Shown piece after piece: positions 43,852 through 52,551 of a stretch of DNA of 64,000 nt (positions within the stretch are counted from its first letter, which is position 1; each line of letters starts with the position of its first letter). Source of the stretch: Candidatus Woesearchaeota archaeon (lineage in GTDB: Archaea > Nanobdellota > Nanobdellia > Woesearchaeales > JAFGUC01); assembly GCA_016938695.1 (NCBI GenBank), contig JAFGUC010000024.1, positions 62,001 to 126,000 on the forward strand. Reading direction: 5' to 3'. The notes under the pieces are model-generated. The model ran no database searches. It was not told the origin of the DNA and saw only the letters and a list, made by a program, of their open reading frames with translations. The translations under genes and the position numbers were made by a program.

Positions 43852-44583
43852 ATGTATCGAAATAGAATAATACCTTGTTTATTATTGCAAGAAGATGGTT
43901 TAGTTAAAACAATCAAATTCAAAAACACTACATATATTGGTGACCCAATAAATGCAGTTAGAATATTCAATGATAAAGAAGTCGACGAGTTATTTTTCAT
44001 TGATATATCTGCGTCAAAGAATAAAAAAATACAATTTGAGTACTTAAAAAAAATAGCGTCAGAGTGTTTTATGCCTTTAGGTTATGCAGGAGGTATAAAA
44101 ACATTAGAAGATGCAAAAAAAATATTTAGTATGGGCTTTGAGAAAATATCTTTGACAAGTGTAGTATTTAAAAATCCAAAATTGATATCTGAAATTTCAA
44201 AAGTATATGGTGCCCAAAGTGTTTTAGTTACAATTGATGTAAAGAAAAATATTTTTGGAAAACCAAAAGTTTTCAATTATCTAGAAAACAAATTAACTGC
44301 TTACGACCCAGTTGAATTTGCTATACGAATGGAAAAACTAGGTGCTGGAGAAATAATAATAAATTCTGTAGATAATGATGGAGTAATGAAAGGTTATGAT
44401 TTAGAATTAATAAAATTGATTTCTAAATCAGTTTCAATTCCAGTCGTAGCGTTAGGTGGTGCAGGAACTTTAGATGACTTAAAAAAAGTTGTCGATGCTG
44501 GAGCTTCTGCAGCGGCTGCAGGAAGTTTATTCATTTATTATGGTCCACATAAAGCAGTGTTAATTAATTATCCTAGTAGTTAA
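43852..44583 (+). CDS. HisF-like ammonia-channel subunit, set 1
   Basis: This 243-residue beta/alpha barrel starts RIIPCLLLQEDGLVKTIKF. In true HisF the loop reads PCLDV with a catalytic Asp (D11); here it is Leu, so cyclase chemistry is probably lost, while the second-half Asp (VTIDVK) remains. The barrel can still carry ammonia from HisH to the amidotransferase. A 35-base stretch (44395-44429) is identical to set 2. It is two bases downstream of the HisH-like gene. Confidence 0.88.
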   Translation: MYRNRIIPCLLLQEDGLVKTIKFKNTTYIGDPINAVRIFNDKEVDELFFIDISASKNKKIQFEYLKKIASECFMPLGYAGGIKTLEDAKKIFSMGFEKISLTSVVFKNPKLISEISKVYGAQSVLVTIDVKKNIFGKPKVFNYLENKLTAYDPVEFAIRMEKLGAGEIIINSVDNDGVMKGYDLELIKLISKSVSIPVVALGGAGTLDDLKKVVDAGASAAAAGSLFIYYGPHKAVLINYPSS

Positions 44584-44584
44584 A

Positions 44585-45898
44585 ATGATTATTACAAATA
44601 ATTTGAGATTTATTCCAAAAGTGGTTAGAATTATTTTAATCAAACTACTGTTACCTAAAAAGAAATTACAAGGAAAAATATTATTTTTTGGTGAAATAAG
44701 TGAAATTAGAAAACTTCATGACGGTTCTATTGACGATGAATATTTTCATTCAGTTAAACACGAACTTAATACTAAAAAAATAAAATACTCCGAAATCAAG
44801 TTATCAAATAGTAATAAGTTCTACTTCTTAAATAATAAAAAAAAATACAATCTTATTGAAAGTTTTTTTTCGCTGTTTGATTTAATAAGGATGTTTTCAG
44901 TTAGTAATACAAAAGAAATATTGAATTATAATCGATATGATAAAGCAATAAACAAATATGAATTAGCATTATATTATCTTATGTTTAAGCGACTATTTAA
45001 AAAAAATCCACAAATACAAAAAATAGCTTTTGTTCAAAGTTATGGAATACGCTACGCTGCAGTATTAGCAGCAAAGAATTGTAATGTAAAATCAATAGAA
45101 TTACAACATGGTACAATAACAAAGGATCATCCAGGATATTTTGTGCCAAAAAAATTTGCGATTAATTATGTTCCTCCAACAGATACTATACTATATTCAG
45201 AATACGAATATTCTATTATGAAAAATGATATTGCATTTGGTAAATCTAATTTAAAAATATTGGGTTGTCCTCGATATGATTTTTTAAAACACTATGATTT
45301 CGATAAAAACAAGTTTTTAAGAAAATATCATGCAGACAAATATAAAATAATTTTTTGGGCAACACAAACGCATGACCCCGTAATGATGAATTCAGGTGAA
45401 TCTGATTATAATGCTGAATGTGTTTTTAGTACATTAAAAAAAATGCCAGAATGGTTTCTCATAATTAAATTTCATCCTGGAGAAGATTATAACAGTAGTA
45501 AAGAATTTTATATGAAGTATATTAATAAATACAATATAACAAATTATGTAATTCTCAAATTTAACGACGAATTGACATATGATTGTGTTTTAGCTTCTGA
45601 TGCTGTATTAATGAAGACGTCAACTGTTGGAATAGAAAGTCTTCTTATGGGAATTCCTGTCATTAATTTCGGTATGAAAAAATCTTGGTCTTTGGAATTA
45701 TTTGAAGATTTTTCTGCAAATCTAATAGTAAGAAAGCCATCTGATTTGATTAAATACTTAGATTGTCTAAAGTCAAGTGAATATCACGCTAAGTTTAAAA
45801 AAGCACAAAAAGAATACGAAAAAAAGCATTATGCATATTGTGGAAATTCGTCAATAAAAATAGCAAATTTTTTAATTAGCGAAACATTTAAGAATTAG
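44585..45898 (+). CDS. GT-B-type surface carbohydrate biosynthesis protein, candidate for missing PseG or a nonulosonate transferase
   Basis: The 437-residue protein resembles CDP-glycerol-transferase or capsule-type GT-B proteins. It has IELQHGTITKDHPGYF, ILGCPRYDFLKHY, FFWATQTHDPV, LIIKFHPGEDYN, and the nucleotide-binding segment DAVLMKTSTVGIESLLMGIPVINF. It sits between an amidotransferase trio and pseB. It could transfer a nonulosonic acid or a modified sugar, or perform the UDP-sugar hydrolysis normally done by PseG, which is also GT-B-like. The assignment within the superfamily is uncertain. Confidence 0.6.
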   Translation: MIITNNLRFIPKVVRIILIKLLLPKKKLQGKILFFGEISEIRKLHDGSIDDEYFHSVKHELNTKKIKYSEIKLSNSNKFYFLNNKKKYNLIESFFSLFDLIRMFSVSNTKEILNYNRYDKAINKYELALYYLMFKRLFKKNPQIQKIAFVQSYGIRYAAVLAAKNCNVKSIELQHGTITKDHPGYFVPKKFAINYVPPTDTILYSEYEYSIMKNDIAFGKSNLKILGCPRYDFLKHYDFDKNKFLRKYHADKYKIIFWATQTHDPVMMNSGESDYNAECVFSTLKKMPEWFLIIKFHPGEDYNSSKEFYMKYINKYNITNYVILKFNDELTYDCVLASDAVLMKTSTVGIESLLMGIPVINFGMKKSWSLELFEDFSANLIVRKPSDLIKYLDCLKSSEYHAKFKKAQKEYEKKHYAYCGNSSIKIANFLISETFKN

Positions 45899-45916
45899 AT
45901 AAAATACGATGTAAAA

Positions 45917-46942
45917 ATGGATTATTCAAGTCTTTTTGAAAATAAGGTTGTTCTTATAACTGGTGGAACGGGATTCTTAGGCCAAAGTTTGGTTGATGCA
46001 ATTCTTAAATACAATCCTAAGAGTATACGAATATTTAGCAGAGATGAAGTAAAACACTATAAGATGGAGAATAAGTTCCAGAAATATAAAGATAAATTGC
46101 GATTTTTCATTGGAGATGTTAGAGATTATGACCGATTGAATACTGCATTATCTAATGTTGACATTGCGATTCATGCGGCTGCACTAAAAAGATTAGATCT
46201 TATTGAATATAATGTTGAAGAATCCATAAAAACAAACGTTCTTGGAACATTAAATTTTGCAAAGGCTTGTTTAGCAAATAATATTGAAAAAGGAATATTT
46301 GTATCGACTGATAAAGCATGTTCGCCTGTAAATACGTATGGTGCATGTAAATTTTTAAGCGAGAAAATTATGACTAATTCAAATTATAGTAAAGGGTCCA
46401 AAAGAACAGTATTATCAACCGTCAGATATGGAAATGTTTTAGAGAGCACAGGTTCTGTAATTCCTTTTTTTGAATCAAAAATTATTGCAAAGGAAGAAGT
46501 TCCATTAACAGACGATAGAATGACAAGATTCTTCATAACACCACAACAAGCAGTAGAACTTGTTTTTGATTGCATAAAGTATTCTGTGGGTGGTGAAATA
46601 TTTATTCCAAAACTTCCAGCATTTAAAATAACTGATTTAATAGAATTATTAAAGAAAAAACACGCTTCTAAAGTAGGTGTTAAAGTAGTTGGATTACGAC
46701 CTGGAGAAAAGATTCACGAATTAATGTTGAACTCTTATGAAATAAGAAACACTTACAGCTTTAATAATAAATTTGTCATTTGTTCCGAGATTGAAAATTA
46801 TATCGATTTAGAAAACGTTCCAGATTACATTAAAACTGGGAAAAAAATTAAAGAATCAGAAATGGATGAGTATAGTTCTGAAGACTCAGTTGTATCTCAA
46901 ACAGAATTAACAGATTTATTCACTAAGTATAACTTAATATAA
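45917..46942 (+). CDS. pseB: UDP-GlcNAc 4,6-dehydratase (inverting), PseB
   Basis: This 341-residue short-chain dehydrogenase/reductase has VVLITGGTGFLGQSLVDAIL, IRIFSRDEVKHYKME, ALKRLDLIEYNVEESIKTNVLG, STDKACSPVNTYGACKFLSEK and DDRMTRFFITPQQAV. These match the PseB/FlaA1 class, in which GRDE-like and YGAxK motifs are hallmarks. It makes the first intermediate of pseudaminic acid. It is followed one base later by the PseC aminotransferase. Confidence 0.88.
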   Translation: MDYSSLFENKVVLITGGTGFLGQSLVDAILKYNPKSIRIFSRDEVKHYKMENKFQKYKDKLRFFIGDVRDYDRLNTALSNVDIAIHAAALKRLDLIEYNVEESIKTNVLGTLNFAKACLANNIEKGIFVSTDKACSPVNTYGACKFLSEKIMTNSNYSKGSKRTVLSTVRYGNVLESTGSVIPFFESKIIAKEEVPLTDDRMTRFFITPQQAVELVFDCIKYSVGGEIFIPKLPAFKITDLIELLKKKHASKVGVKVVGLRPGEKIHELMLNSYEIRNTYSFNNKFVICSEIENYIDLENVPDYIKTGKKIKESEMDEYSSEDSVVSQTELTDLFTKYNLI

Positions 46943-46943
46943 A

Positions 46944-48089
46944 ATGAAAATTCCTTATGGCAAACAGTTTTTGGACGATTCTGACATTGAATCAGTTTTA
47001 GTAGCGTTAAAATCTGATTGGTTGACCTGTGGATCAAGAGTTAAAGATTTTGAAGAAAAATTTGCTAAATATGTAGGTGCAAAATACGCTGTAGCTGTAT
47101 CAAATGGAACTGCTGCATTACATGTTGCGTGCCTTGCAGCTGAATTAAAATCAGGTGATGAGTTGATTACTTCACCAATTACTTTTGTTGCATCCGCAAA
47201 TTGTGCATTGTATTGTGGTGCTAAATCCGTTTTTGCAGACATAACTTCTAATTACTCAGGATTAATTAGCCCTGAAGATATTTCTAATAAAATAACATCA
47301 AAAACAAAAATTATAATTCCAGTACACTATGGTGGGTTGCCTTGTGATATGGAAGAAATAAATAATGTTGCAAAGGAAAATAATTTGATTGTAATTGAGG
47401 ATGCTTGTCATGCATTAGGTGCAAAGTACAAAGGACACATGATTGGTAATTGTTCATTTTCTGATATGTGTGTTTTTAGTTTCCATCCAGTAAAACATAT
47501 AACTACTGGTGAAGGCGGAATGATTACAACAAATTCAGAAGAATTGTATAAAAAATTGTTACTTTTTAGAACACACGGAATTTCTAAAAATGAAACAGAA
47601 TTTCTAAAGACAAGTGATGGTCCATGGTACTATGAAATGCAAGAATTAGGTTACAATTATAGAATAACTGATTTTCAATGTGCTTTAGGTTCCAGTCAAT
47701 TAGACAAAATTGATATTTTTTTAAAACGACGTCGTGATATTGCAAAGAAATATGATACTTTTATTAACAGTAATTTAGATTTGTTTGAGTTTACTAAACT
47801 GGATGCTAATAAAGAAAATGCTTATCATCTGTATGTATTAAAACTCAAAGATGATTCAAGAAGAAAAGAATTATTTAAATTTTTATTAAGCAATGATATT
47901 GTTCCACAAGTTCATTATGTCCCAGTACATAAACAACCATTTTATTCAAAACACTTTGGTGATATTGTACTTACTGAGTCTGAAAAATTCTATAATAAAA
48001 TTATTAGTCTTCCAATGTACTATTCTCTGTCTGATGAAGAGCAAGATAGAGTTATAGAAATAATAAAAAAATTTTATAAAAAAAATTAA
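46944..48089 (+). CDS. pseC: PseC-type UDP-sugar C4 aminotransferase
   Basis: The 381-residue DegT-family aminotransferase starts IPYGKQFLDDSDIESVLVAL, a PseC-type opening, has GSRVKDFEEKFA and carries PLP Lys K184 in FSFHPVKHITTGEGG. The HPVKHITTGEGG segment is typical of PseC rather than WbpE. It forms UDP-4-amino-4,6-dideoxy-AltNAc, the substrate of the PseH acetyltransferase found downstream. It converges on the second amidotransferase gene with a 4-bp overlap. Confidence 0.88.
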   Translation: MKIPYGKQFLDDSDIESVLVALKSDWLTCGSRVKDFEEKFAKYVGAKYAVAVSNGTAALHVACLAAELKSGDELITSPITFVASANCALYCGAKSVFADITSNYSGLISPEDISNKITSKTKIIIPVHYGGLPCDMEEINNVAKENNLIVIEDACHALGAKYKGHMIGNCSFSDMCVFSFHPVKHITTGEGGMITTNSEELYKKLLLFRTHGISKNETEFLKTSDGPWYYEMQELGYNYRITDFQCALGSSQLDKIDIFLKRRRDIAKKYDTFINSNLDLFEFTKLDANKENAYHLYVLKLKDDSRRKELFKFLLSNDIVPQVHYVPVHKQPFYSKHFGDIVLTESEKFYNKIISLPMYYSLSDEEQDRVIEIIKKFYKKN

Positions 48090-49207
48090 TTTACTTCTTG
48101 TTTAAGTTTCCAATTACCATTTTCATCCTTTTCAAAAATATCAGTATTAACAAAAGTGTCTATTACATCTTGATATTCTTGTTTAGTTATTCCAATGTAT
48201 TTGCAGAAATCATCAATATGTTTTGAATCAACTTTTCCATCATTATTCTTAACTATTTCTAAACCTTCTTTTCGAGTTATAACGCCATTTCGAATGTCAA
48301 TATTGACTTGGTCAGTCGTTCGACCGTATCCATATTTCAACCATTTCATATGTTCACGAATATCGATGAACTCCATATCGCAATTTTCATAATCTAACCA
48401 TGAACCTTGCCATGCTTTTGGTAATCTTTTCCATCCTAATGATTCAACGATTTTCAAATGCTCTCTTGCATTCCATTTGAAGAAGTATCCATAGAATAAA
48501 CCTGTGACACCAACAGATGCAATTTTTTCATCAGAAGGATATACCATTGATTTTAAGTCTGACAATTGAATATCATCATCGACCATATCTTCTTCTCTAA
48601 ATCCTCTCATAAGTCCAAATTCTTGTCTCCATTTTCTATCGAGAATTTGATTATCCCTACTAGCTGCAGGACCTCCGTATTCTAATTGTGGGTTTTCTCC
48701 CCAGATAATTAACGGTATTTGATAATTAACTGCAACAATTGCTGGAACAGTATAAATCCCAACATGATTTACCCAATAATGATCACCAACAATTTCAAAA
48801 CCTTTCTTAACAAGCTTTCGAACAATTTTAGGATTCATAGTAAAATGTATGTGGTCAACACCAATTTCTCTAAGAACTTGCAAATCATGTTGACTTGTTT
48901 CAGTTTTATCAAATTGGTCAAAAGTAACAGCTAATGGATTCATGTTGTGTATGACTTTCATAGCATAAACTTGAAAGCAACTATCTTTCCCACCACTTAC
49001 AGGAACAATGCAATCATAATTCATTCCATCTTTAGACCTATATTTATCAATAATGCTTTTGAATTCTTCTTCTCTTTTTTTCCAATCGATTGCATTTTCA
49101 ATACCATTCTTTCTTTCAGCAGATCGACAGGCATCACATATTCCTTCGTCATCAAAAAAAATATCTGGTTTTGTATCTGGAAATAAACATCTTTTACAAT
49201 ATCTCAT
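48086..49207 (-). CDS. pseA: N-acetyl sugar amidotransferase 2 (WbpG/PseA family)
   Basis: The 373-residue protein has the N-terminal zinc cluster YCKRCLFPDTKPDI...CDAC and the PP-loop PVSGGKDSC near residue 65. It is a diverged paralogue of the 42112 gene. Because it lies between PseC and the PseI/PseH genes, it may amidate the pseudaminic or legionaminic acid (as PseA does in Campylobacter), but here it comes with its own HisH/HisF partners. The ATG at 49207 is preceded by GAGGTAA. The gene symbol is tentative. Confidence 0.83.
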   Translation of the reverse strand: MRYCKRCLFPDTKPDIFFDDEGICDACRSAERKNGIENAIDWKKREEEFKSIIDKYRSKDGMNYDCIVPVSGGKDSCFQVYAMKVIHNMNPLAVTFDQFDKTETSQHDLQVLREIGVDHIHFTMNPKIVRKLVKKGFEIVGDHYWVNHVGIYTVPAIVAVNYQIPLIIWGENPQLEYGGPAASRDNQILDRKWRQEFGLMRGFREEDMVDDDIQLSDLKSMVYPSDEKIASVGVTGLFYGYFFKWNAREHLKIVESLGWKRLPKAWQGSWLDYENCDMEFIDIREHMKWLKYGYGRTTDQVNIDIRNGVITRKEGLEIVKNNDGKVDSKHIDDFCKYIGITKQEYQDVIDTFVNTDIFEKDENGNWKLKQEVN

Positions 49208-49217
49208 TTTTACCTCA

Positions 49218-49973
49218 TTATAAAATTCTAACATTTATGCCATTGTCTGACATATATTTTTTTACTGTAATCATACTTTCGCCAACAAAATGAAAAATGC
49301 TTGCTCCACTCACAGCATCAGCCCCATTTTTTATCGCATCAACAAAGTCTTTAGTTTTCCCACATCCTCCTGACGCAATAACTGGAATTGAGACCGATTT
49401 AGAAATCAATTTTATTAATTCTAAATCATATCCTTCCATAGTCCCATCTCTATCTATCGAAGTAATCATGATTTCTCCTGCACCAAGTTCTTGTGCTTTC
49501 TTTGCCAACTTAACAGGATCATAGTTAGTAATCTCTTTTCCTGACCTAATGACTGCAAGATATTTATCGTCTTGCTTTATAGCATCAATAGACACAATAA
49601 CTGCTTGTGCTCCATATTTACTAGATATTTCAGTAATCAATTCAGGATTAGTAATTAGTGCAGTATTAATACAGATTTTATCAGCTCCAATTTCAAATAA
49701 TTTTCTAGCATGTTCAAAATTTTTAATACCTCCTCCAATAGTTAAAGGCATAAAACATTCCTTAGCAATATCTTGAATAACTTTAAAATTTGGTTCATCA
49801 TTTCTTTGAGATGCCATTATATCGAGGAACATAAGTTCATCTGAATTTCGAACATTAAACACTCTTGCAACTGTAGTGGGGTCGCCAATCATTCTATAAT
49901 TGTCAAATTTAACACTTTTTACAATTGTTCTGTCCTTGAATAATAAACAAGGAATTACTCGCGTTTTAAGCAT
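49218..49973 (-). CDS. HisF-like ammonia-channel subunit, set 2
   Basis: The 251-residue barrel begins RVIPCLLFKDRTIVKSVKF. As in set 1, the catalytic Asp of the HisF loop (PCLDV) is replaced by Leu, so it is unlikely to make imidazole-glycerol phosphate. The second-half Asp (VSIDAIK) is kept. The ATG at 49973 matches the start seen in set 1; it overlaps the HisH stop by eight bases. A longer in-frame start at 50054 would run over the HisH gene and is not supported. Confidence 0.88.
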   Translation of the reverse strand: MLKTRVIPCLLFKDRTIVKSVKFDNYRMIGDPTTVARVFNVRNSDELMFLDIMASQRNDEPNFKVIQDIAKECFMPLTIGGGIKNFEHARKLFEIGADKICINTALITNPELITEISSKYGAQAVIVSIDAIKQDDKYLAVIRSGKEITNYDPVKLAKKAQELGAGEIMITSIDRDGTMEGYDLELIKLISKSVSIPVIASGGCGKTKDFVDAIKNGADAVSGASIFHFVGESMITVKKYMSDNGINVRIL

Positions 49974-50589
49974 TTGGACTCTCCAATTTTGAAAAATTTT
50001 TAAGAATGTCCAAACCTTTTTTTTGACTTTTTTCAGGATGGAACTGTGTTCCAAAAATATTGCCTTTATTTACAACTGATACAAAATCATATCCATAATT
50101 AGTTGTAAAATAATTTACATCTTCGGTTAAAATTGCATGATATGAGTGTACAAAATAAAAATCAGAATTATCAGGTATATCTTGAAAAATAGAAATTTTT
50201 ATATTTTTGTATTCAACATTATTCCATCCAACATGAGGCACTTTAAGGTTTATTTTTGAATCAAATTTCTTTACATCTCCTTTTATTAAACCTAATCCTT
50301 GAGAGAATCCTCCTTCTTCACTAGAATCAAAAATAAGTTGCATACCTAAACAGATTCCTAGAAAGGGTTTATTTTTTTCAAGAACCTCAGTTCTAATTGC
50401 ATCTGTAAGTTTTAACTCATTTAGATTTTTCATTCCTTCTTTAAACGAGCCGACACCAGGTAAAATTATTTTAGAACATTTTTTTAGATCTTCAATATCG
50501 TTAGAGATAATAAACTGTGCTCCAATTTTTTTAAGAGCTTTTTCTATAGAACACAAATTACCCATCCCGTAATTAACAACAAAAATCAT
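49966..50589 (-). CDS. HisH-like glutaminase subunit, set 2
   Basis: This 207-residue class I glutamine amidotransferase has VNYGMGNLCSIEKALK, the nucleophile in GICLGMQLIFDSSEEGG and the His-Glu pair in TQFHPEKSQKKG. It is the first gene of the leftward trio HisH-HisF-amidotransferase, which is an exact mirror of set 1 in content though not in order. GGAGG lies just before the start. It is divergent from the Lrp-type regulator. Confidence 0.88.
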   Translation of the reverse strand: MIFVVNYGMGNLCSIEKALKKIGAQFIISNDIEDLKKCSKIILPGVGSFKEGMKNLNELKLTDAIRTEVLEKNKPFLGICLGMQLIFDSSEEGGFSQGLGLIKGDVKKFDSKINLKVPHVGWNNVEYKNIKISIFQDIPDNSDFYFVHSYHAILTEDVNYFTTNYGYDFVSVVNKGNIFGTQFHPEKSQKKGLDILKNFSKLESPNA

Positions 50590-50636
50590 ACCTCCAATTA
50601 ATTAAAGATTACTTTTAAACTCTTCGCAGAATTACT

Positions 50637-50682
50637 CTTAAATTTTAAGATAAACTTATAAATTAATATATTATTTTAAGAT
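50637..50682. promoter_or_regulatory. Candidate Lrp-type operator region
   Basis: A 13-bp dyad CTTAAATTTTAAG (50637-50649) overlaps a first ATTTTAAGAT (50642-50651); a second ATTTTAAGAT lies at 50673-50682. The direct repeats are 31 bp apart, close to three helical turns, and flank the TATA box (TTATAAAT near 50657) of the Lrp-type gene. Confidence 0.45.
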
Positions 50683-50686
50683 TAAA

Positions 50687-51169
50687 ATGATTATTGATGA
50701 AAAAAATTGTCAAATATTGCAAATTCTGCATAAAAATTCAAGAGCATCATTGACAGAAATATCAAAAAAAGTTAATTTATCTGTAGATTCGGTAAATAAA
50801 CGAATTCAAAAAATGATTGAATCAAAGATATTTTCACCATCCATATACATGAGACATAGATACTATGGATTCAATAATGTTGTTGAAGTAAAGTTAAAAT
50901 TACATAATCTAGATTGTGAGACTGATTATAATCATTTCATTTCTTTCTTGAAAGAACATCCTAGAGTCACAGAGGTGTTTTCTATTGCAGGAGAATGGGA
51001 TTTATCAATTGTTATAATTGCCCGTGATGCAATTGAACAGGGCATAATTACCCAGAAAATACGGTCCAAATTCGGAAAAATTATAAATTCATGGTCAGAA
51101 TCATTAACTATAACGTGTCATAAGTTTGAAGATTATAATTTTAAGAAATTATTCTTTGAGAAGGTTTAA
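50687..51169 (+). CDS. Lrp/AsnC-family transcription regulator
   Basis: The 160-residue protein has an N-terminal helix-turn-helix (ILQILHKNSRASLTEISKKV then NLSVDSVNKRIQKMIESKI) and a C-terminal alpha/beta RAM-like domain with RVTEVFSIAGEWDLSIVIIARD. It is the first gene of the second rightward nonulosonate operon and is divergent from the second amidotransferase trio, so it may control both. Its TATA box is about 28 bp before the ATG. The ligand is unknown; a sugar precursor or glutamine would be plausible guesses. Confidence 0.82.
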   Translation: MIIDEKNCQILQILHKNSRASLTEISKKVNLSVDSVNKRIQKMIESKIFSPSIYMRHRYYGFNNVVEVKLKLHNLDCETDYNHFISFLKEHPRVTEVFSIAGEWDLSIVIIARDAIEQGIITQKIRSKFGKIINSWSESLTITCHKFEDYNFKKLFFEKV

Positions 51170-51170
51170 A

Positions 51171-51800
51171 ATGGAAGAGACAGAACAAATAAAATTTTGG
51201 AAAGGAAATTTCGGTGATGAATATACTGAGCGAAATTCTGCAGATTGGGATGAGTTTTATAAATCACAATGGGGAGTTACAAGAACAGATCTAAACAAAG
51301 AATTTCTGTCTAATCTTGACAAAAATATTTCAATACTCGAAGTTGGATGCAATAGGGCAAATCAATTAAAGATTTTAGAGCAAGCAGGATTTACTAATCT
51401 GTGGGGATTAGAAATTAATAAAAAAGCATTATCAATTGCACGTGAAAATAAAAATCTAAATTTAGTTGAGGCATCAGGATTCAACATACCATTTAAAGAC
51501 AACTTTTTTGATTTGGCTTTTACTAGTGGAGTTTTAATTCATATTGCTCCAGATGATTTGAATAAAATGTTAGATGAAATATATAGAGTTTCAAAAAAAT
51601 ACATTTGGGGTTTTGAATATTTTGCAGAAAATTGTACTGAGATAAAATATCGTGAAAATTCAAACAAACTATGGAAAAATAATTTCAAGCAATTATTCTT
51701 AGATAGATTTCCAGATTTAAAATTGGTTCATGTAAGAAAATGTCCATACATTGAAAATGATAATGTTGATGAGATGTATTTATTAGAAAAGGTGAATTAA
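51171..51800 (+). CDS. Pseudaminic acid biosynthesis-associated methylase
   Basis: This 209-residue SAM-dependent methyltransferase starts TEQIKFWKGNFGDEYTERN, the opening typical of the pseudaminic-acid-associated methylase family, and has the SAM motif ISILEVGCNRANQLKILEQAG and a WGLEINKKAL acidic loop. The family occurs only in nonulosonate loci and its exact target is not established. The ATG at 51171 is chosen because the family starts there and the Lrp-type gene ends two bases earlier. Confidence 0.83.
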   Translation: MEETEQIKFWKGNFGDEYTERNSADWDEFYKSQWGVTRTDLNKEFLSNLDKNISILEVGCNRANQLKILEQAGFTNLWGLEINKKALSIARENKNLNLVEASGFNIPFKDNFFDLAFTSGVLIHIAPDDLNKMLDEIYRVSKKYIWGFEYFAENCTEIKYRENSNKLWKNNFKQLFLDRFPDLKLVHVRKCPYIENDNVDEMYLLEKVN

Positions 51801-51801
51801 T

Positions 51802-52551
51802 TTGAAAGTAGGATGTATTATTCAAGCAAGATCAGGTTCATCAAGACTTCCAAAAAAAGTTCTAATGAAGATTGAAGAGAAAGAAATGTTATCTCACGTT
51901 GTTTCTAGAGTTTTGAATTCAAAACAAATAGATGTTGTAATCGTTGCAACAACAACACAAGAATCTGACAATTTGGTTGAAGAATGCATAAAAACAAACC
52001 ATCCAGATGTTAAAGTATATCGTGGTTCTGAAGATGATGTTCTAGATAGATTCTACAATGCTGCAAAAGAAAATAATCTAGACACAATTGTAAGAATCAC
52101 TGGAGACTGTCCTGTTATAGATTGGAATGTGATTGATGAAATAATTATCAATTACAAAAAAGGCTACGACTATGCATCTAATGTTCTTCCAGTTCGAACA
52201 TATCCAAGAGGTTTAGATGCTGAAGTTTTTGGATTTAACATATTAGAATGGATGTGGAAGAATTGCACAAAGAAATCTGAACGTGAACATGTAACAACTT
52301 ACATCCGTGAAAATGAGAGTAAATTCAAGATATATTGTCAAAAATCAAGTGTAGATAAATCCAACTTAAGATGGACAGTTGATGAGGAAAGTGACTTCAA
52401 ATTAATTACTGAGATTTATCATCAACTATATCCACTCAACAATAACTTTGGTTATAATGACATCTTAGAGCTATTTGAAAAAAATCCAGAACTAGAAAAT
52501 GTCAATAAATTTGTTGAGCAAAAAAAGGAGTTAAATAATAATGCAAATTAA
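51802..52551 (+). CDS. SpsF-type cytidylyltransferase (CMP-nonulosonate synthetase candidate)
   Basis: The 249-residue nucleotidyltransferase has an N-terminal IIQARSGSSRLPKKVLMKI motif (SpsF/KdsB-like), then VVIVATTTQESDN, DVLDRFYNAAKE and ITGDCPVIDW. This class replaces canonical PseF in many nonulosonate loci. In this operon it would activate the sugar acid to CMP-sugar. The start is TTG after AAGGTG. It overlaps pseI by 11 bp. Confidence 0.82.
   Translation: MKVGCIIQARSGSSRLPKKVLMKIEEKEMLSHVVSRVLNSKQIDVVIVATTTQESDNLVEECIKTNHPDVKVYRGSEDDVLDRFYNAAKENNLDTIVRITGDCPVIDWNVIDEIIINYKKGYDYASNVLPVRTYPRGLDAEVFGFNILEWMWKNCTKKSEREHVTTYIRENESKFKIYCQKSSVDKSNLRWTVDEESDFKLITEIYHQLYPLNNNFGYNDILELFEKNPELENVNKFVEQKKELNNNAN

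Noticed and set aside
42112-50589. HisH and HisF homologues as histidine biosynthesis genes.
   Set aside because: They are next to N-acetyl sugar amidotransferases, the HisF catalytic Asp is replaced in both copies, and no other his gene is near.
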